Position numbers and translations under genes: made by a program | DNA from: Butyrivibrio sp. | GTDB lineage: Bacteria > Bacillota > Clostridia > Lachnospirales > Lachnospiraceae | Assembly: GCF_017433805.1 (NCBI RefSeq) | Contig: NZ_JAFRGN010000013.1 | Location: forward strand, 124,001-188,000 | Direction of reading: 5' to 3' | DNA: 64,000 bases | Shown: positions 27,063 to 37,454 of the stretch, in pieces | How the letters are laid out: each line of letters opens with the position of its first letter | How positions within the stretch are numbered: position 1 is the first letter of the stretch | The notes under the pieces: model-generated | The model's input: the letters and a program-made list of their open reading frames with translations, nothing else | Databases searched by the model: none | Told to the model about the DNA's origin: nothing

Positions 27063-29027
27063 ATGCGTGGGAAATTTGAGATTTGCAATGAGAAGCCATA
27101 TCCTCTCGGCTGTTATATCGATTACGACAAGAGTCTGGTAGTTCGCACTATTTTCGGGGATAACAAGAAGTGCGGAATTACGCTGTATAAGTCGGAGGGG
27201 AGCAAGATTGTAGATATTCTGTCTATTTCTTTTCCTAAGTCCTTTAAGAGAGGGGCTATTTATTCTGCGAGGATTAGAGGAATAGAGAACATTGATGAAT
27301 ATGACTCCTACAATTATTTTGCGGATGATTCATATTTTTGTGATTCCTATGCCAAGCATGTTATAGGTCTTGAGAAGTTCGGGACAGATGTTCCTGATAA
27401 TGAGATCAGAGCCAAGCTTGATAATAAGTCCCTTCATTCACATTCTGAAGTATGTTTTGACTGGGGAAGCGATGCTAATCCTCATATTCCGTATGAGAAT
27501 AGCTTTGTATATCTTTTGAATGTCAGAGGTTTTACTAAGAGCGCCAGTAGTGGTGTTACAAGTTCCAAGAGAGGAACCTTTGGCGGAATAATTGAGAAAA
27601 TCCCATATCTCAAGGAGCTTGGTGTTACAACTATAGAGCTGATGCCTGCTTATGAGATGAATGAGGTTGAGAACCCTGTTAAAAAGGTTAAGGCTATAGG
27701 CAATAAAGTCATCTATTCCAAGGATGGAAGCCTTTTAAATGAAAACGAGATTACCAGAAAAGTAAACTTCTGGGGCTATAAAAAGGGCTATTATTTTGCT
27801 CCAAGAACTGCTTTCTGCGAGAATCCTTGTGATGCAGAAAATGAGTTTAAGAGTTTTGTTAAGACACTTCATGAAAACGGACTTGAAGTTATTATGCAGT
27901 TCTTTTTCGAGGAGAACGAGAACGAATCTCTTATAATCGATGCTCTTAGATTCTGGAGATGCACCTATCACGTTGATGGATTCCATCTCAAGGGCTCAAG
28001 AGTTCCTATCAGACAGATAGTTAAGGAGCCTTTATTTACAGATGCCAAGATATGGTACGACTGGTTTGATACAGGAGATATCTATGGTGGCAAAACGCCT
28101 GATGAGCGCGTTCTTGCTATATATAACCACTCATTTATGTATGCGAGCCGTAGATTCTTAAAGAGCGACGATAATACAGCTAATGATTTCCTCAAAGCTA
28201 TGATAAATAATGGCTGCGACAACGGCGTTATCAATTATATATGTGATTACGAGGGCTTCAGACTTGCTGACCTTGTGACCTATGAGCACAAGCACAACGA
28301 GGAAAACGGTGAGAACAACAAGGACGGCACAGACAACAATCTCAGCTGGAACTGTGGTATCGAGGGCCGTACAAGGAAGCACAATATATTAGAGCTTCGT
28401 AAGAAGCAGATGAAGAACATCCTGACCATGCTCTTTATGGCTCAGGGAACACCGATGCTCTTTAGCGGTGATGAATTTGGTAATTCACAGTCAGGTAATA
28501 ACAATCCTTATTGCCAGGACAACGAAATTGGCTGGGTTGACTGGCGTGCTCTTGATAAGAACAGAGATGTTTTTGAGTATGTTAAGAGTATTGTGAATCT
28601 TAGATTTGCGCATAGCTTTTTGCATAATCATAAGCCTTATAAGCTTATGGACTATATATCCTGTGGTTACCCTGATCTTTCCTGTCATGGCAAAGAGGCA
28701 TGGAGACCTGATTTATCTGGATATAGCCATATTCTTGGCATGCTGTACTGTGGTTTATACGATAAAAAAGCAGCTGACAAGCCATTTATTTATGCTTGTT
28801 ACAACATGCACTGGGCAAAAAATGAATTTGCTCTTCCTAAGCTTCCTGATGGGCTTCGCTGGAGTCTTCTGATGGATACTGGGGATTTGAATGGTAAGAC
28901 GCTCGGGGTACAGGACCCAGAGTTTAATGTTCTGGACGAGAGAAGCGCTAGGATTTATATAAGCGAAATCGATCCAGATTATAAAAAGAAAAAGGAAACA
29001 AAGAGAAAGAAAAATGGCAAAAATTGA
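27063..29027 (+). CDS. GH13-family (GlgX/isoamylase-like) protein with degenerate active site
   Basis: 654 residues resembling glycogen-debranching GH13 proteins: an N-terminal beta-sandwich (about 1-120), a TIM-barrel core and a C-terminal beta domain, with the GlgX-like segments DNNLSWNCGIEGRT and MLFSGDEFGNSQSGNNN. The catalytic positions look lost: the nucleophile motif DGFRxD reads DGFHLK (K310 for Asp), the acid/base region reads KIWYDWFD (D333 near the usual Glu), and the HD motif reads YE (Y396, E397). No signal peptide. It may bind glycogen without cleaving it. The stop overlaps pepT by 14 bases. Confidence 0.75.
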   Translation: MRGKFEICNEKPYPLGCYIDYDKSLVVRTIFGDNKKCGITLYKSEGSKIVDILSISFPKSFKRGAIYSARIRGIENIDEYDSYNYFADDSYFCDSYAKHVIGLEKFGTDVPDNEIRAKLDNKSLHSHSEVCFDWGSDANPHIPYENSFVYLLNVRGFTKSASSGVTSSKRGTFGGIIEKIPYLKELGVTTIELMPAYEMNEVENPVKKVKAIGNKVIYSKDGSLLNENEITRKVNFWGYKKGYYFAPRTAFCENPCDAENEFKSFVKTLHENGLEVIMQFFFEENENESLIIDALRFWRCTYHVDGFHLKGSRVPIRQIVKEPLFTDAKIWYDWFDTGDIYGGKTPDERVLAIYNHSFMYASRRFLKSDDNTANDFLKAMINNGCDNGVINYICDYEGFRLADLVTYEHKHNEENGENNKDGTDNNLSWNCGIEGRTRKHNILELRKKQMKNILTMLFMAQGTPMLFSGDEFGNSQSGNNNPYCQDNEIGWVDWRALDKNRDVFEYVKSIVNLRFAHSFLHNHKPYKLMDYISCGYPDLSCHGKEAWRPDLSGYSHILGMLYCGLYDKKAADKPFIYACYNMHWAKNEFALPKLPDGLRWSLLMDTGDLNGKTLGVQDPEFNVLDERSARIYISEIDPDYKKKKETKRKKNGKN

Positions 29028-30258
29028 CGTAATCGAAAAATTTCTTAGGTATGTTAAAATCGACACTCAGTCTGATGACACAACTGGCACATCACCATCT
29101 ACAATGAAACAGCATGATCTGGCTAAACTTCTTGCTGACGAGCTTACACAGATTGGTGCTTCTGACGTTTTCTATGACAAGGAGCACTGCTATGTATATG
29201 CCAGTATTCCATCTAACATTGATGATGGCAAGGACAGACCAGCAATTGGCTTTGTGGCACATATGGATACTTCTGATGAAGTAAGCGGCAAGGATGTTAA
29301 GCCTCGTATTGTTGATAACTACGAGGGAACAGACATAGTTCTCAATGCTGAGGAGAAGGTTGTTTTATCACCTAAGGATTTCCCTGAGCTTCTTAATCAC
29401 ATCGGAGAAGACCTCATTGTTACAGATGGTACAACACTTCTTGGTGCTGACGATAAGGCCGGAGTTTCTGAGATCATGACTATGGCTGAGACTCTTTTGA
29501 CTAATCCTGATTTAAGGCATGGCGATATTAAGATCGCCTTTACTCCGGATGAGGAGATTGGCGCTGGAACAGCTTTCTTTGATATTGATAGATTTGGTGC
29601 CAAGTACGCATATACAGTTGATGGTGGCAAGCTTGGAGAACTCGAGTACGAGAACTTCAATGCTGCTGAGGGTAATATCAAGGTTAACGGTAGAAGCGTT
29701 CATCCTGGCGATGCCAAGAACAAGATGATAAATGCAGCGCTTCTTTGCTATGAGTTCCATGCTCTTTTACCTGCATTCCAGAATCCTATGTATACAGAGA
29801 AAAGAGAAGGCTTCTTCCACCTTACTGAGGTTAATGGCGGAACAGAGAAGGCTAGCGCATCATATATTATAAGAGACCATGATGAAGCTCTTTTTGCTCA
29901 GAAGAAAGAACTGTTTGTGGCTGCTGCTGAATATCTTAACAAGAAATATGGAGAGGGCACAGTAGAAGTCGAGGTTCACGATCAGTACTACAACATGATC
30001 GATAAGATCCGTCCTCACATGCACCTTGTTGATAATGCCAAGAAGGTTATGACAGAGCTTGGAATCACACCTATTGATTCTCCTATCAGAGGCGGCACAG
30101 ATGGTGCAGCGTTGTCTTACAAGGGACTTCCATGTCCTAACCTCTGCACAGGCGGCTATAACTATCATGGCAAGTATGAGTACGCTTCAATCCAGGAAAT
30201 GAGGAAGGTTGTAGATATCCTTCTTGGAATCGTTGATGCGTATGGTACTAAGTTTTAA
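29014..30258 (+). CDS. pepT: Peptidase T (aminotripeptidase)
   Basis: 414 residues, an M20-family dizinc enzyme that removes the N-terminal residue of tripeptides in the cytoplasm. Metal ligands are visible in FVAHMDTSD, GADDKAG, PDEEIG (general base and ligand), VDGG and GYNYHGKYE. Length matches PepT (about 410). The ATG overlaps the previous gene by 14 bases; AAGGAA-like purines precede it, so the two are translationally linked. It probably releases amino acids from imported peptides. Confidence 0.94.
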   Translation: MAKIDVIEKFLRYVKIDTQSDDTTGTSPSTMKQHDLAKLLADELTQIGASDVFYDKEHCYVYASIPSNIDDGKDRPAIGFVAHMDTSDEVSGKDVKPRIVDNYEGTDIVLNAEEKVVLSPKDFPELLNHIGEDLIVTDGTTLLGADDKAGVSEIMTMAETLLTNPDLRHGDIKIAFTPDEEIGAGTAFFDIDRFGAKYAYTVDGGKLGELEYENFNAAEGNIKVNGRSVHPGDAKNKMINAALLCYEFHALLPAFQNPMYTEKREGFFHLTEVNGGTEKASASYIIRDHDEALFAQKKELFVAAAEYLNKKYGEGTVEVEVHDQYYNMIDKIRPHMHLVDNAKKVMTELGITPIDSPIRGGTDGAALSYKGLPCPNLCTGGYNYHGKYEYASIQEMRKVVDILLGIVDAYGTKF

Positions 30259-30288
30259 TATGTTTTTTTTTAGAAAGAGTTTTTGGTA

Positions 30289-31743
30289 ATGAGTAAAGAA
30301 ATAAATGTTTTAAATAGTAATAAAAATGAGATCACAGATGCAGAGAGCCTTAGACAGCTTGAGTTTATCGAGAAGGCCAAAGCTTATGTTGCTGACAAGG
30401 AAAAAGAGCTTGGCAGAAAGCTTACAGCCTGCGTTGTAACCTTTGGTTGTCAGATGAATGCAAGAGATTCTGAGAAGCTTCTAGCAATCCTTCGTCTTGT
30501 AGGCTACGAAGAGTCTGAGTCTGAGAATGCTGACTTTGTAATTTACAACACCTGCACAGTAAGAGATAACGCAGATCAGAGAGTGTATGGACGTCTTGGT
30601 GCATGTAGTAATTTCAAGAAAAAGAATCCTGATATGAAGATAGCTCTTTGTGGCTGCATGATGCAGGAGCAGACAGCAGTTGAGAAGATTCAGAAGAGCT
30701 ACAGATTTGTTGATCTTATTTTCGGAACACATAATATCTATAAATTTGCTGAGCTACTTTGCACTTGTCTTGAGTCAGACAGAATGATAATCGATATTTG
30801 GAAAGAGACAGACAAGATTGTTGAAGACCTTCCAGTTCTTCGTAAGTACCCATTTAAGTCAGGCGTAAACATTATGTTTGGCTGCAACAACTTCTGTACT
30901 TACTGTATTGTTCCTTATGTTAGAGGTCGTGAGAGATCCAGATCTCCTAAGGATATCGTAAGAGAGTGTGAGAAGCTCGTTGCTGATGGAGTTAAAGAGG
31001 TTATGCTCCTTGGTCAGAACGTTAACTCTTATGGTCTTGATTTCAAGGATGATGATCCTAATAAGATAAGCTTCCCAGAGCTTCTTGAAGAGGTTTGCAA
31101 GGTACAGGGACTTGAGAGAATCAGATTTATGACTCCTCATCCCAAGGACTTCTCTGATGAGCTTCTTGATGTAATCGAGAGAAATCCTAAACTTGCAAGA
31201 CATATCCATCTGCCACTTCAGTCAGGAAGTACAGAAATCCTTCGCCGTATGAACCGTAAGTATACCAAGGATTCATATCTTGCACTTGTAGATAAGATCA
31301 GGACTAAGCTTCCTGATGTTGCTATTACAACTGATATTATCGTTGGCTTCCCTGGTGAGACACCAGCTGACGTGGACGAGACTATAGATGTAGTTAAGAA
31401 GGCTTCTTTTGATAATGCCTTTACATTTATCTATTCCAAGAGAACAGGAACACCTGCTGCCGGCTTCCCAGATCAGGTGCCAGAGGCAGAGGTTAAAGAG
31501 AACTTCGACAGACTTCTTAAGGTTGTTCAGAAAACAGCAAGAACACAGTCTGAAAAGCTTACAGGAGTAACCGAGAAGGTTCTCGTTGAGAGTGTTAACG
31601 AGCAGGATAACAGCCTCGTTACAGGCAGACTTAGCAATAACACACTGGTTCACTTCCCAGGTGATGAGTCACTTATTGGCGAGCTTGTTGATGTTAAGCT
31701 TGTGGAATGCCACGGATTCTACTTTACAGGGGAAAGAGTCTGA
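30289..31743 (+). CDS. miaB: tRNA-2-methylthio-N6-dimethylallyladenosine synthase
   Basis: 484 residues. MiaB adds a methylthio group to i6A37 of tRNAs. It has an N-terminal UPF0004 domain with three Fe-S cysteines (TFGCQMN, YNTCTVRD, LCGCMMQ), a radical-SAM core with CNNFCTYC, and a C-terminal TRAM domain. About 60 extra N-terminal residues precede the first domain, as in many clostridial MiaB. The ATG at 30289 is chosen over a TTG two codons upstream. The gene precedes mutS, and miaA, which makes its substrate, lies downstream in the same cluster. Confidence 0.95.
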   Translation: MSKEINVLNSNKNEITDAESLRQLEFIEKAKAYVADKEKELGRKLTACVVTFGCQMNARDSEKLLAILRLVGYEESESENADFVIYNTCTVRDNADQRVYGRLGACSNFKKKNPDMKIALCGCMMQEQTAVEKIQKSYRFVDLIFGTHNIYKFAELLCTCLESDRMIIDIWKETDKIVEDLPVLRKYPFKSGVNIMFGCNNFCTYCIVPYVRGRERSRSPKDIVRECEKLVADGVKEVMLLGQNVNSYGLDFKDDDPNKISFPELLEEVCKVQGLERIRFMTPHPKDFSDELLDVIERNPKLARHIHLPLQSGSTEILRRMNRKYTKDSYLALVDKIRTKLPDVAITTDIIVGFPGETPADVDETIDVVKKASFDNAFTFIYSKRTGTPAAGFPDQVPEAEVKENFDRLLKVVQKTARTQSEKLTGVTEKVLVESVNEQDNSLVTGRLSNNTLVHFPGDESLIGELVDVKLVECHGFYFTGERV

Positions 31744-31789
31744 ATCTGATCTATTTTATTTAAAATGAGTTACAAGGGGAATTTTTGTT

Positions 31790-34483
31790 GTGGAGAGCAG
31801 CGCTACTTTTGATACGGTTGATATAGAAAAAGTATCACCTATGATGCAGCATTATCTGCAGACCAAAAAGGAAAACAAAGACTGTATCCTTTTTTACAGA
31901 TTAGGGGATTTTTATGAGCTCTTTTTTGACGATGCACAGGTTGCATCTAAAGAGCTTGAATTAACACTTACAGGTAAGGCCTGTGGCCTTGAAGAGAGAG
32001 CTCCGATGTGCGGAGTTCCTTTTCATGCTGTGGATTCTTATCTGACCAAGCTCGTTGGCAGAGGCTATAAGGTCGCTATCTGCGAGCAGACTGAGGATCC
32101 CAAGCTTGCTAAGGGAATTGTTAAAAGAGAAGTTACCAGAATCGTAACTCCTGGAACAAACCTTAATATGCAGGCTCTTGAAGAGACTAAGAACAATTAC
32201 ATCATGAGCATATTGTATTCACCTGATAATATCGGTATTTCCATAGCTGATGTTACAACTGGTGATTATTATCTGACTGAGGTTGATTCCTTAAGAGAAG
32301 CGCTTGATGAAATTGGCAAATATGTGCCTTCTGAGATCATCTGCAATGAGTCTTTTTCTGTTAGCGGCGTGGATATGGAAGATTTACGTAACAGAATGCA
32401 GATCTTCGTCAATCCACTGGATGCAAGATACTTTGATGAGGATAGCAGCAAGAGACTTCTGATGAAGCACTTTAAGGTGTCATCTCTTATCGGCCTTGGT
32501 GTTGATGACTTCCCTAACGGCGTAGTTGCTGCTGGTGCGCTTTTGCAGTATCTGATCGATATGCAGAAGTCTGATGTCAACAACATCACCCATATTTATC
32601 CATACCTTGCAAGTAAGTTCATGCTTCTTGATAGCTCTACAAGACGTAACCTTGAGCTTGTAGAGACAATGCGAGATAAGCAAAAGAGAGGAACTCTTTT
32701 GTGGGTGCTTGATAAGACCAAGACAGCCATGGGAGCCAGAACTCTCAGGAGCTTTATTGAGCAGCCTCTTATTGACAGAGAAGAGATATTAAAGAGACAG
32801 AGCGCTGTTGAGAGCCTTGTTAAGAACGTAGTTTCAAGAGAAGAGATCAGAGAATACCTTGGACCTATCTATGACCTAGAGAGACTTATGTCCAAGATTG
32901 TATATAAGACTGCCAATCCAAGAGATCTTCTGGCATTCAGGAATTCTATCAGCATGATTCCTGCAATTAAGACAGCTCTTTTGGATGTACAGGATAATGC
33001 AGAACTTTCTGCGCTTCAGGAAAGACTCGATGCTCTTAGAGATATTTATGAGCTCATCGATCAGGCAATCGTTGAAGAGCCACCTCTTGCAATTAAAGAG
33101 AGTGGAATCATCAAGGAAGGCTTTGATGCAGATATAGATCATTTCAGAGAAGCTGGAACCAATGGTAAGACCTGGCTTGCTGAGATGGAAGAAAAGGAAA
33201 GAGATAAGACAGGAATCAAGAACCTCAGGATCAAGTACAGTAATGTATTTGGCTACTCCTTTGAGGTTACAAACTCCTTTAAGGATAAGGTTCCTGATTA
33301 CTTTATACGTAAGCAGACACTCACAAACTGCGAGAGATATACAACACCTGAATTAAAAGAGCTTGAAGATACAATCCTAAATGCTCAGGATAAGCTCAAT
33401 AACCTTGAGTACGAGATGTTCTGTAAGATAAGAGATTCAATAGCTCTTGAGATCGACAGAATACAGACTACTGCCAAGGCTATAGCCCTTCTTGATGTAT
33501 ATTCTTCCCTTGCATATGTTGCCGAAAAGAATCACTATGTTAAGCCATCAATAAATGAAGAGGGTATTATCAACATCAAGGAAGGCAGACACCCAGTAGT
33601 TGAGAAGATGCTTGATACATCTGATATGTTCATTTCTAATGACACATATCTTGATAATAAAAAGCATTGTATCTCTATTATCACAGGACCTAACATGGCT
33701 GGTAAGTCCACATACATGCGACAGACAGCACTTATTGTTCTGATGGCTCAGATAGGAAGTTTTGTTCCTGCTACCAAGGCTGATATGTGCGTAGTAGACA
33801 GGATATTTACAAGAGTTGGAGCCAGCGACGATCTCGGAAGTGGACAGTCAACCTTCATGGTAGAGATGAATGAGGTAGCCAATATCCTCAGGAACGCAAC
33901 CCCGGATTCACTTCTTATCCTTGATGAGATAGGAAGAGGAACAAGTACCTATGACGGACTTGCAATTGCCTGGGCTGTAACAGAGCATATCTCTAACAGG
34001 AAGATTCTTGGAGCCAAGACACTGTTTGCTACTCACTATCACGAGCTTACAGAGCTTGAAGGTAAAATGGATAACGTCAATAACTACTGTATTGCAGTTA
34101 AGGAAAATGGCGACGACATTGTCTTTTTACGTAAGATTGTTAAGGGCGGCGCTGATAAGAGCTATGGTATTCAGGTAGCCAAGCTTGCAGGCGTTCCTGA
34201 CATGGTAATAGACAGAGCCAAAGAGATTGTTACTGAGCTTACAGATAACGATATTACCGAAAAGGTTCAGAGTATCGCCAAGGAAAACAAAGGTGATAAA
34301 AAGGTTAAGGTTAAGCACTACGATGAGGTTGATACTCATCAGATGTCACTGTTTGATACTGTGACAGACGAAGATGTACTTAAGAGGCTTCAGGAGATTG
34401 ATATTACAACACTGACGCCAATGGATGCTTTAAATACGCTTTACAAATTACAAAGTGACTTAAAGAACAGGTGGAAAAGCTAA
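31790..34483 (+). CDS. mutS: DNA mismatch repair protein MutS
   Basis: 897 residues from a GTG start with AAGGGGA 10 bases upstream. The N-terminal mismatch-recognition domain carries FYRLGDFYELF (the Phe-x-Glu wedge). The ATPase has Walker A GPNMAGKST near residue 633, Walker B LILDEIGRGTSTYDG and the ATHYHELTEL motif. Length and domain order are those of a full MutS1. The stop abuts the mutL start directly, so mismatch repair genes are cotranscribed and coupled. Confidence 0.96.
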   Translation: MESSATFDTVDIEKVSPMMQHYLQTKKENKDCILFYRLGDFYELFFDDAQVASKELELTLTGKACGLEERAPMCGVPFHAVDSYLTKLVGRGYKVAICEQTEDPKLAKGIVKREVTRIVTPGTNLNMQALEETKNNYIMSILYSPDNIGISIADVTTGDYYLTEVDSLREALDEIGKYVPSEIICNESFSVSGVDMEDLRNRMQIFVNPLDARYFDEDSSKRLLMKHFKVSSLIGLGVDDFPNGVVAAGALLQYLIDMQKSDVNNITHIYPYLASKFMLLDSSTRRNLELVETMRDKQKRGTLLWVLDKTKTAMGARTLRSFIEQPLIDREEILKRQSAVESLVKNVVSREEIREYLGPIYDLERLMSKIVYKTANPRDLLAFRNSISMIPAIKTALLDVQDNAELSALQERLDALRDIYELIDQAIVEEPPLAIKESGIIKEGFDADIDHFREAGTNGKTWLAEMEEKERDKTGIKNLRIKYSNVFGYSFEVTNSFKDKVPDYFIRKQTLTNCERYTTPELKELEDTILNAQDKLNNLEYEMFCKIRDSIALEIDRIQTTAKAIALLDVYSSLAYVAEKNHYVKPSINEEGIINIKEGRHPVVEKMLDTSDMFISNDTYLDNKKHCISIITGPNMAGKSTYMRQTALIVLMAQIGSFVPATKADMCVVDRIFTRVGASDDLGSGQSTFMVEMNEVANILRNATPDSLLILDEIGRGTSTYDGLAIAWAVTEHISNRKILGAKTLFATHYHELTELEGKMDNVNNYCIAVKENGDDIVFLRKIVKGGADKSYGIQVAKLAGVPDMVIDRAKEIVTELTDNDITEKVQSIAKENKGDKKVKVKHYDEVDTHQMSLFDTVTDEDVLKRLQEIDITTLTPMDALNTLYKLQSDLKNRWKS

Positions 34484-36514
34484 ATGGCCTTTATAAATGA
34501 GCTGGATAAAAATACTATAGATCAGATTGCTGCTGGTGAGGTTGTAGAAAGACCTGCCAGCGTTGTAAAAGAGCTGGTTGAAAACGCCATAGATTCAGGC
34601 GCTACAGCAGTTACTGTTGAGATTAAGGGCGGCGGAATCGATATGATCCGCGTTACTGACAATGGAAGCGGTATCGAGAAGAGCCAGATTCGTAAAGCTT
34701 TTAAGAGACATGCAACCAGTAAGCTCAAGAATATAGATGATCTGTTCAGTATTCATTCTCTGGGCTTTAGAGGTGAAGCGCTTTCCAGTATTTCATCTGT
34801 TGCTCAGGTGGATTGCATCACCAAGACAAAAGATGACCTTACAGGCACCAGATATTCAATAAATGGTGGCGAAGAGGTAGGAATGGAGGAGATTGGAGCT
34901 CCTGATGGAACAAGCTTTATCATCAGGAATCTCTTTTACAATACTCCAGCCAGGAAGAAGTTCCTCAAGACTCCTCAGACAGAAGGAAGCTATATAGGGG
35001 ATGTTATGGAGCATCTTGCTCTTGATAATCCCACTATTTCTTTTCACTACATCAATAATAAGGATGATAAGTTCTCAACTTCAGGAAATGGCGATCTCAA
35101 GGAGCTTATCTATAGAATCTTTGGAAGAGATGTGAGCGTAAGCGTTCGTCCGATAAACGTATCTGATCACGGGATCACTGTTGAGGGATATCTTGGCGAG
35201 CCTACGCTTAACAGATCAAATAGGAACTTTGAGATTTTCTTTGTTAATGGTAGATACGTTAAGGACAAGATCATTTCAAAGGCTCTTGAAGAGGGCTACA
35301 AGCAGTATCTTATGATGCACAAGTTCCCTTTTGCCATCCTTCACATCAGAATGGACCCTTCAATGGTTGATGTTAACGTGCACCCTGCCAAGCTTGAAGT
35401 AAGATTCAATAATCAGGCTCTTTTGTATGATTTCATCAAGACAAGTGTTGAGAATGTTCTGAGCGCGCAGGAAATGATCCCGGATGCTCTGTTATCCAGT
35501 AAGGATGATGAGGCTACTAAGAAAGCTGCCAAAGAAGCTACTGTAGAGCCTGTTAATGTTAATGCAGCAGCTGAAAGAGTAGATGGCAGCGAAAAGGTAT
35601 CTGTTCAGGCGTCAATAGATACTGATACTGAAGAAAAGGTCGTTAAGAAGACAGCACCACAGCCTTTTGAGCGAGTTCGTTTCGAAGAAAATAAGGTAGC
35701 TGAGAGCGAACCAGTTTATGCTACTGGAGTAAAGGAAAAACCAATCAAGATTGAGGACGTTAACAAATCAGCAGTCTGGACAAGGATATTTGGAGACCTT
35801 GATGGCTCCAAGGCAGAGAAGAACGAGCGCCCATCACCAATAATCAAGCATCAGGATGCGATTGTTGTTGAGAAAAAGCCAGTTCAGCTTAATCTCTTTG
35901 ATGAAAAGGTTCTTACTAAAGAAAATGTCAAGGAATATGAGATTCTTGGACAGATTTTTGGAACCTACTGGATCATTGGCTTTAAGGATAAGATGTTCAT
36001 GGTTGATCAGCATGCTGCTCACGAGAAGGTCAACTATGAGAGAATGATGAAGAGATACAAGGCGGGAGACATCCTTTCTCAGATGGTCAATCCTCCTGTT
36101 ATTGTAACTTTATCGGCTGCTGAAGAAGAAGTATTCCTTGAGTACAGGCAGTATTTTGAAAAGCTTGGCTTTAATATTGAGAATTTTGGTGGTCATGAAT
36201 ATGCCATGAGAGCTATTCCGATAGATCTTTTTGGCTGTGACAGTGAAAAAGAGATGTTCCAGGAGATTCTGGATGAATTGTCACGAGAGACCAACCTTGA
36301 CAGAACACCAGATGTAATCAACTATAAGATTGCCAGCATGGCGTGCAAGGCTTCTGTTAAGGGTAATACCAGAATGACAAGAGAAGAGATGGAAGCTCTT
36401 TTGGATGAGCTTTTAGAACTTGATAATCCGTATAACTGCCCACATGGCAGACCTACGATTATCTCAATGAGCAAATATGAGATTGATAAGAAGTTTAAGA
36501 GAGTAGTTGAATAA
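34484..36514 (+). CDS. mutL: DNA mismatch repair endonuclease MutL
   Basis: 676 residues. An N-terminal GHKL ATPase (ELVENAIDSGA, DNGSGI, GFRGEALSSI), a variable linker (about 345-480) and a C-terminal dimerisation/endonuclease domain with DQHAAHEKVNYE (residues 508-519, matching DQHA(X)2E(X)4E), plus the metal-site CPHGRP motif near the end. That motif set marks the nicking type found in organisms without MutH. It begins directly at the mutS stop with AGGTGG upstream. Confidence 0.96.
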   Translation: MAFINELDKNTIDQIAAGEVVERPASVVKELVENAIDSGATAVTVEIKGGGIDMIRVTDNGSGIEKSQIRKAFKRHATSKLKNIDDLFSIHSLGFRGEALSSISSVAQVDCITKTKDDLTGTRYSINGGEEVGMEEIGAPDGTSFIIRNLFYNTPARKKFLKTPQTEGSYIGDVMEHLALDNPTISFHYINNKDDKFSTSGNGDLKELIYRIFGRDVSVSVRPINVSDHGITVEGYLGEPTLNRSNRNFEIFFVNGRYVKDKIISKALEEGYKQYLMMHKFPFAILHIRMDPSMVDVNVHPAKLEVRFNNQALLYDFIKTSVENVLSAQEMIPDALLSSKDDEATKKAAKEATVEPVNVNAAAERVDGSEKVSVQASIDTDTEEKVVKKTAPQPFERVRFEENKVAESEPVYATGVKEKPIKIEDVNKSAVWTRIFGDLDGSKAEKNERPSPIIKHQDAIVVEKKPVQLNLFDEKVLTKENVKEYEILGQIFGTYWIIGFKDKMFMVDQHAAHEKVNYERMMKRYKAGDILSQMVNPPVIVTLSAAEEEVFLEYRQYFEKLGFNIENFGGHEYAMRAIPIDLFGCDSEKEMFQEILDELSRETNLDRTPDVINYKIASMACKASVKGNTRMTREEMEALLDELLELDNPYNCPHGRPTIISMSKYEIDKKFKRVVE

Positions 36515-36515
36515 T

Positions 36516-37454
36516 ATGCAAAAACTTATTGTTCTCACAGGGCCTACGGCCGTTGGAAAATCAAAACTATCTATAGAACTTGCAAAGAGACTTGGCGGAG
36601 AGATAATCTCCGCTGATTCTATGCAGGTCTATAAATATATGAATATTGGAACAGACAAGATAAGCCCTGAGAAGATGGGAGGAGTAAGACACCATCTTAT
36701 AGACTTTTTGGAGCCTACAGAGGACTTTAATGTCTTTACCTTCCAAAAGCTTGTAAAAGAGGCTATAGCAGATATAGCATCCAGAGGGAAGGTTCCAATC
36801 ATCGTTGGCGGAACAGGCTTTTATATTCAGGCGGTTCTTTACGATATTGATTTTACAGAAACTGATGAGGACGATAGCTACAGACATTTACTAGAGGAGA
36901 GAGCCAGAATTGAAGGCGTTCACGTTCTTCATGAGGAGCTTAGGGCAGTGGATCCTGTTTCTGCTGAGATTATTCATGAGAATAACTCAAAGAGGGTTAT
37001 AAGAGCTTTGGAATACTTCCATAAGACAGGAAAGCCTATTTCTGAGCACAATGAAGAGCAGCACCAGCGCACCTCTCCCTATGATTTTAGATATTTCGTA
37101 TTGACAGATGAGAGAAAAACGCTATACTCTCGCATAGACAAAAGAGTAGATCAGATGATAGAAGAAGGTCTTGTGGATGAGGTTAAATCCCTTGAACAGT
37201 ACAACATCCCAAGGACAGCTACATCAATGCAGAGTCTTGGCTACAGAGAAATCATTGGCTACCTTGATGGTGAGTATGATCTTGATAGGGCTATTTACCT
37301 TATCAAGCTTAATACAAGACATTTTGCCAAGAGACAGCTCACGTGGTTTAGACGTGAGAAGGATGTGATCTGGATTGATAAGAATGAATTTGGTCACGAT
37401 GATGAATTAATTTTGAAAGAGATGATTAGGATTTATGAAGAAGGAAATGTATAA
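36516..37454 (+). CDS. miaA: tRNA dimethylallyltransferase
   Basis: 312 residues. MiaA transfers dimethylallyl to A37 of tRNAs reading U-initial codons. Visible are the P-loop GPTAVGKS at 9-16, the DSMQVYKYMNIGTDK substrate loop, GGTGFYIQAVLY near 95, and the HFAKRQLTWFRR segment near the end. The ATG at 36516 is used; a TTG at 36507 overlaps mutL. Its product is the substrate of MiaB. The 3' end overlaps the next gene by 20 bases. Confidence 0.95.
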   Translation: MQKLIVLTGPTAVGKSKLSIELAKRLGGEIISADSMQVYKYMNIGTDKISPEKMGGVRHHLIDFLEPTEDFNVFTFQKLVKEAIADIASRGKVPIIVGGTGFYIQAVLYDIDFTETDEDDSYRHLLEERARIEGVHVLHEELRAVDPVSAEIIHENNSKRVIRALEYFHKTGKPISEHNEEQHQRTSPYDFRYFVLTDERKTLYSRIDKRVDQMIEEGLVDEVKSLEQYNIPRTATSMQSLGYREIIGYLDGEYDLDRAIYLIKLNTRHFAKRQLTWFRREKDVIWIDKNEFGHDDELILKEMIRIYEEGNV

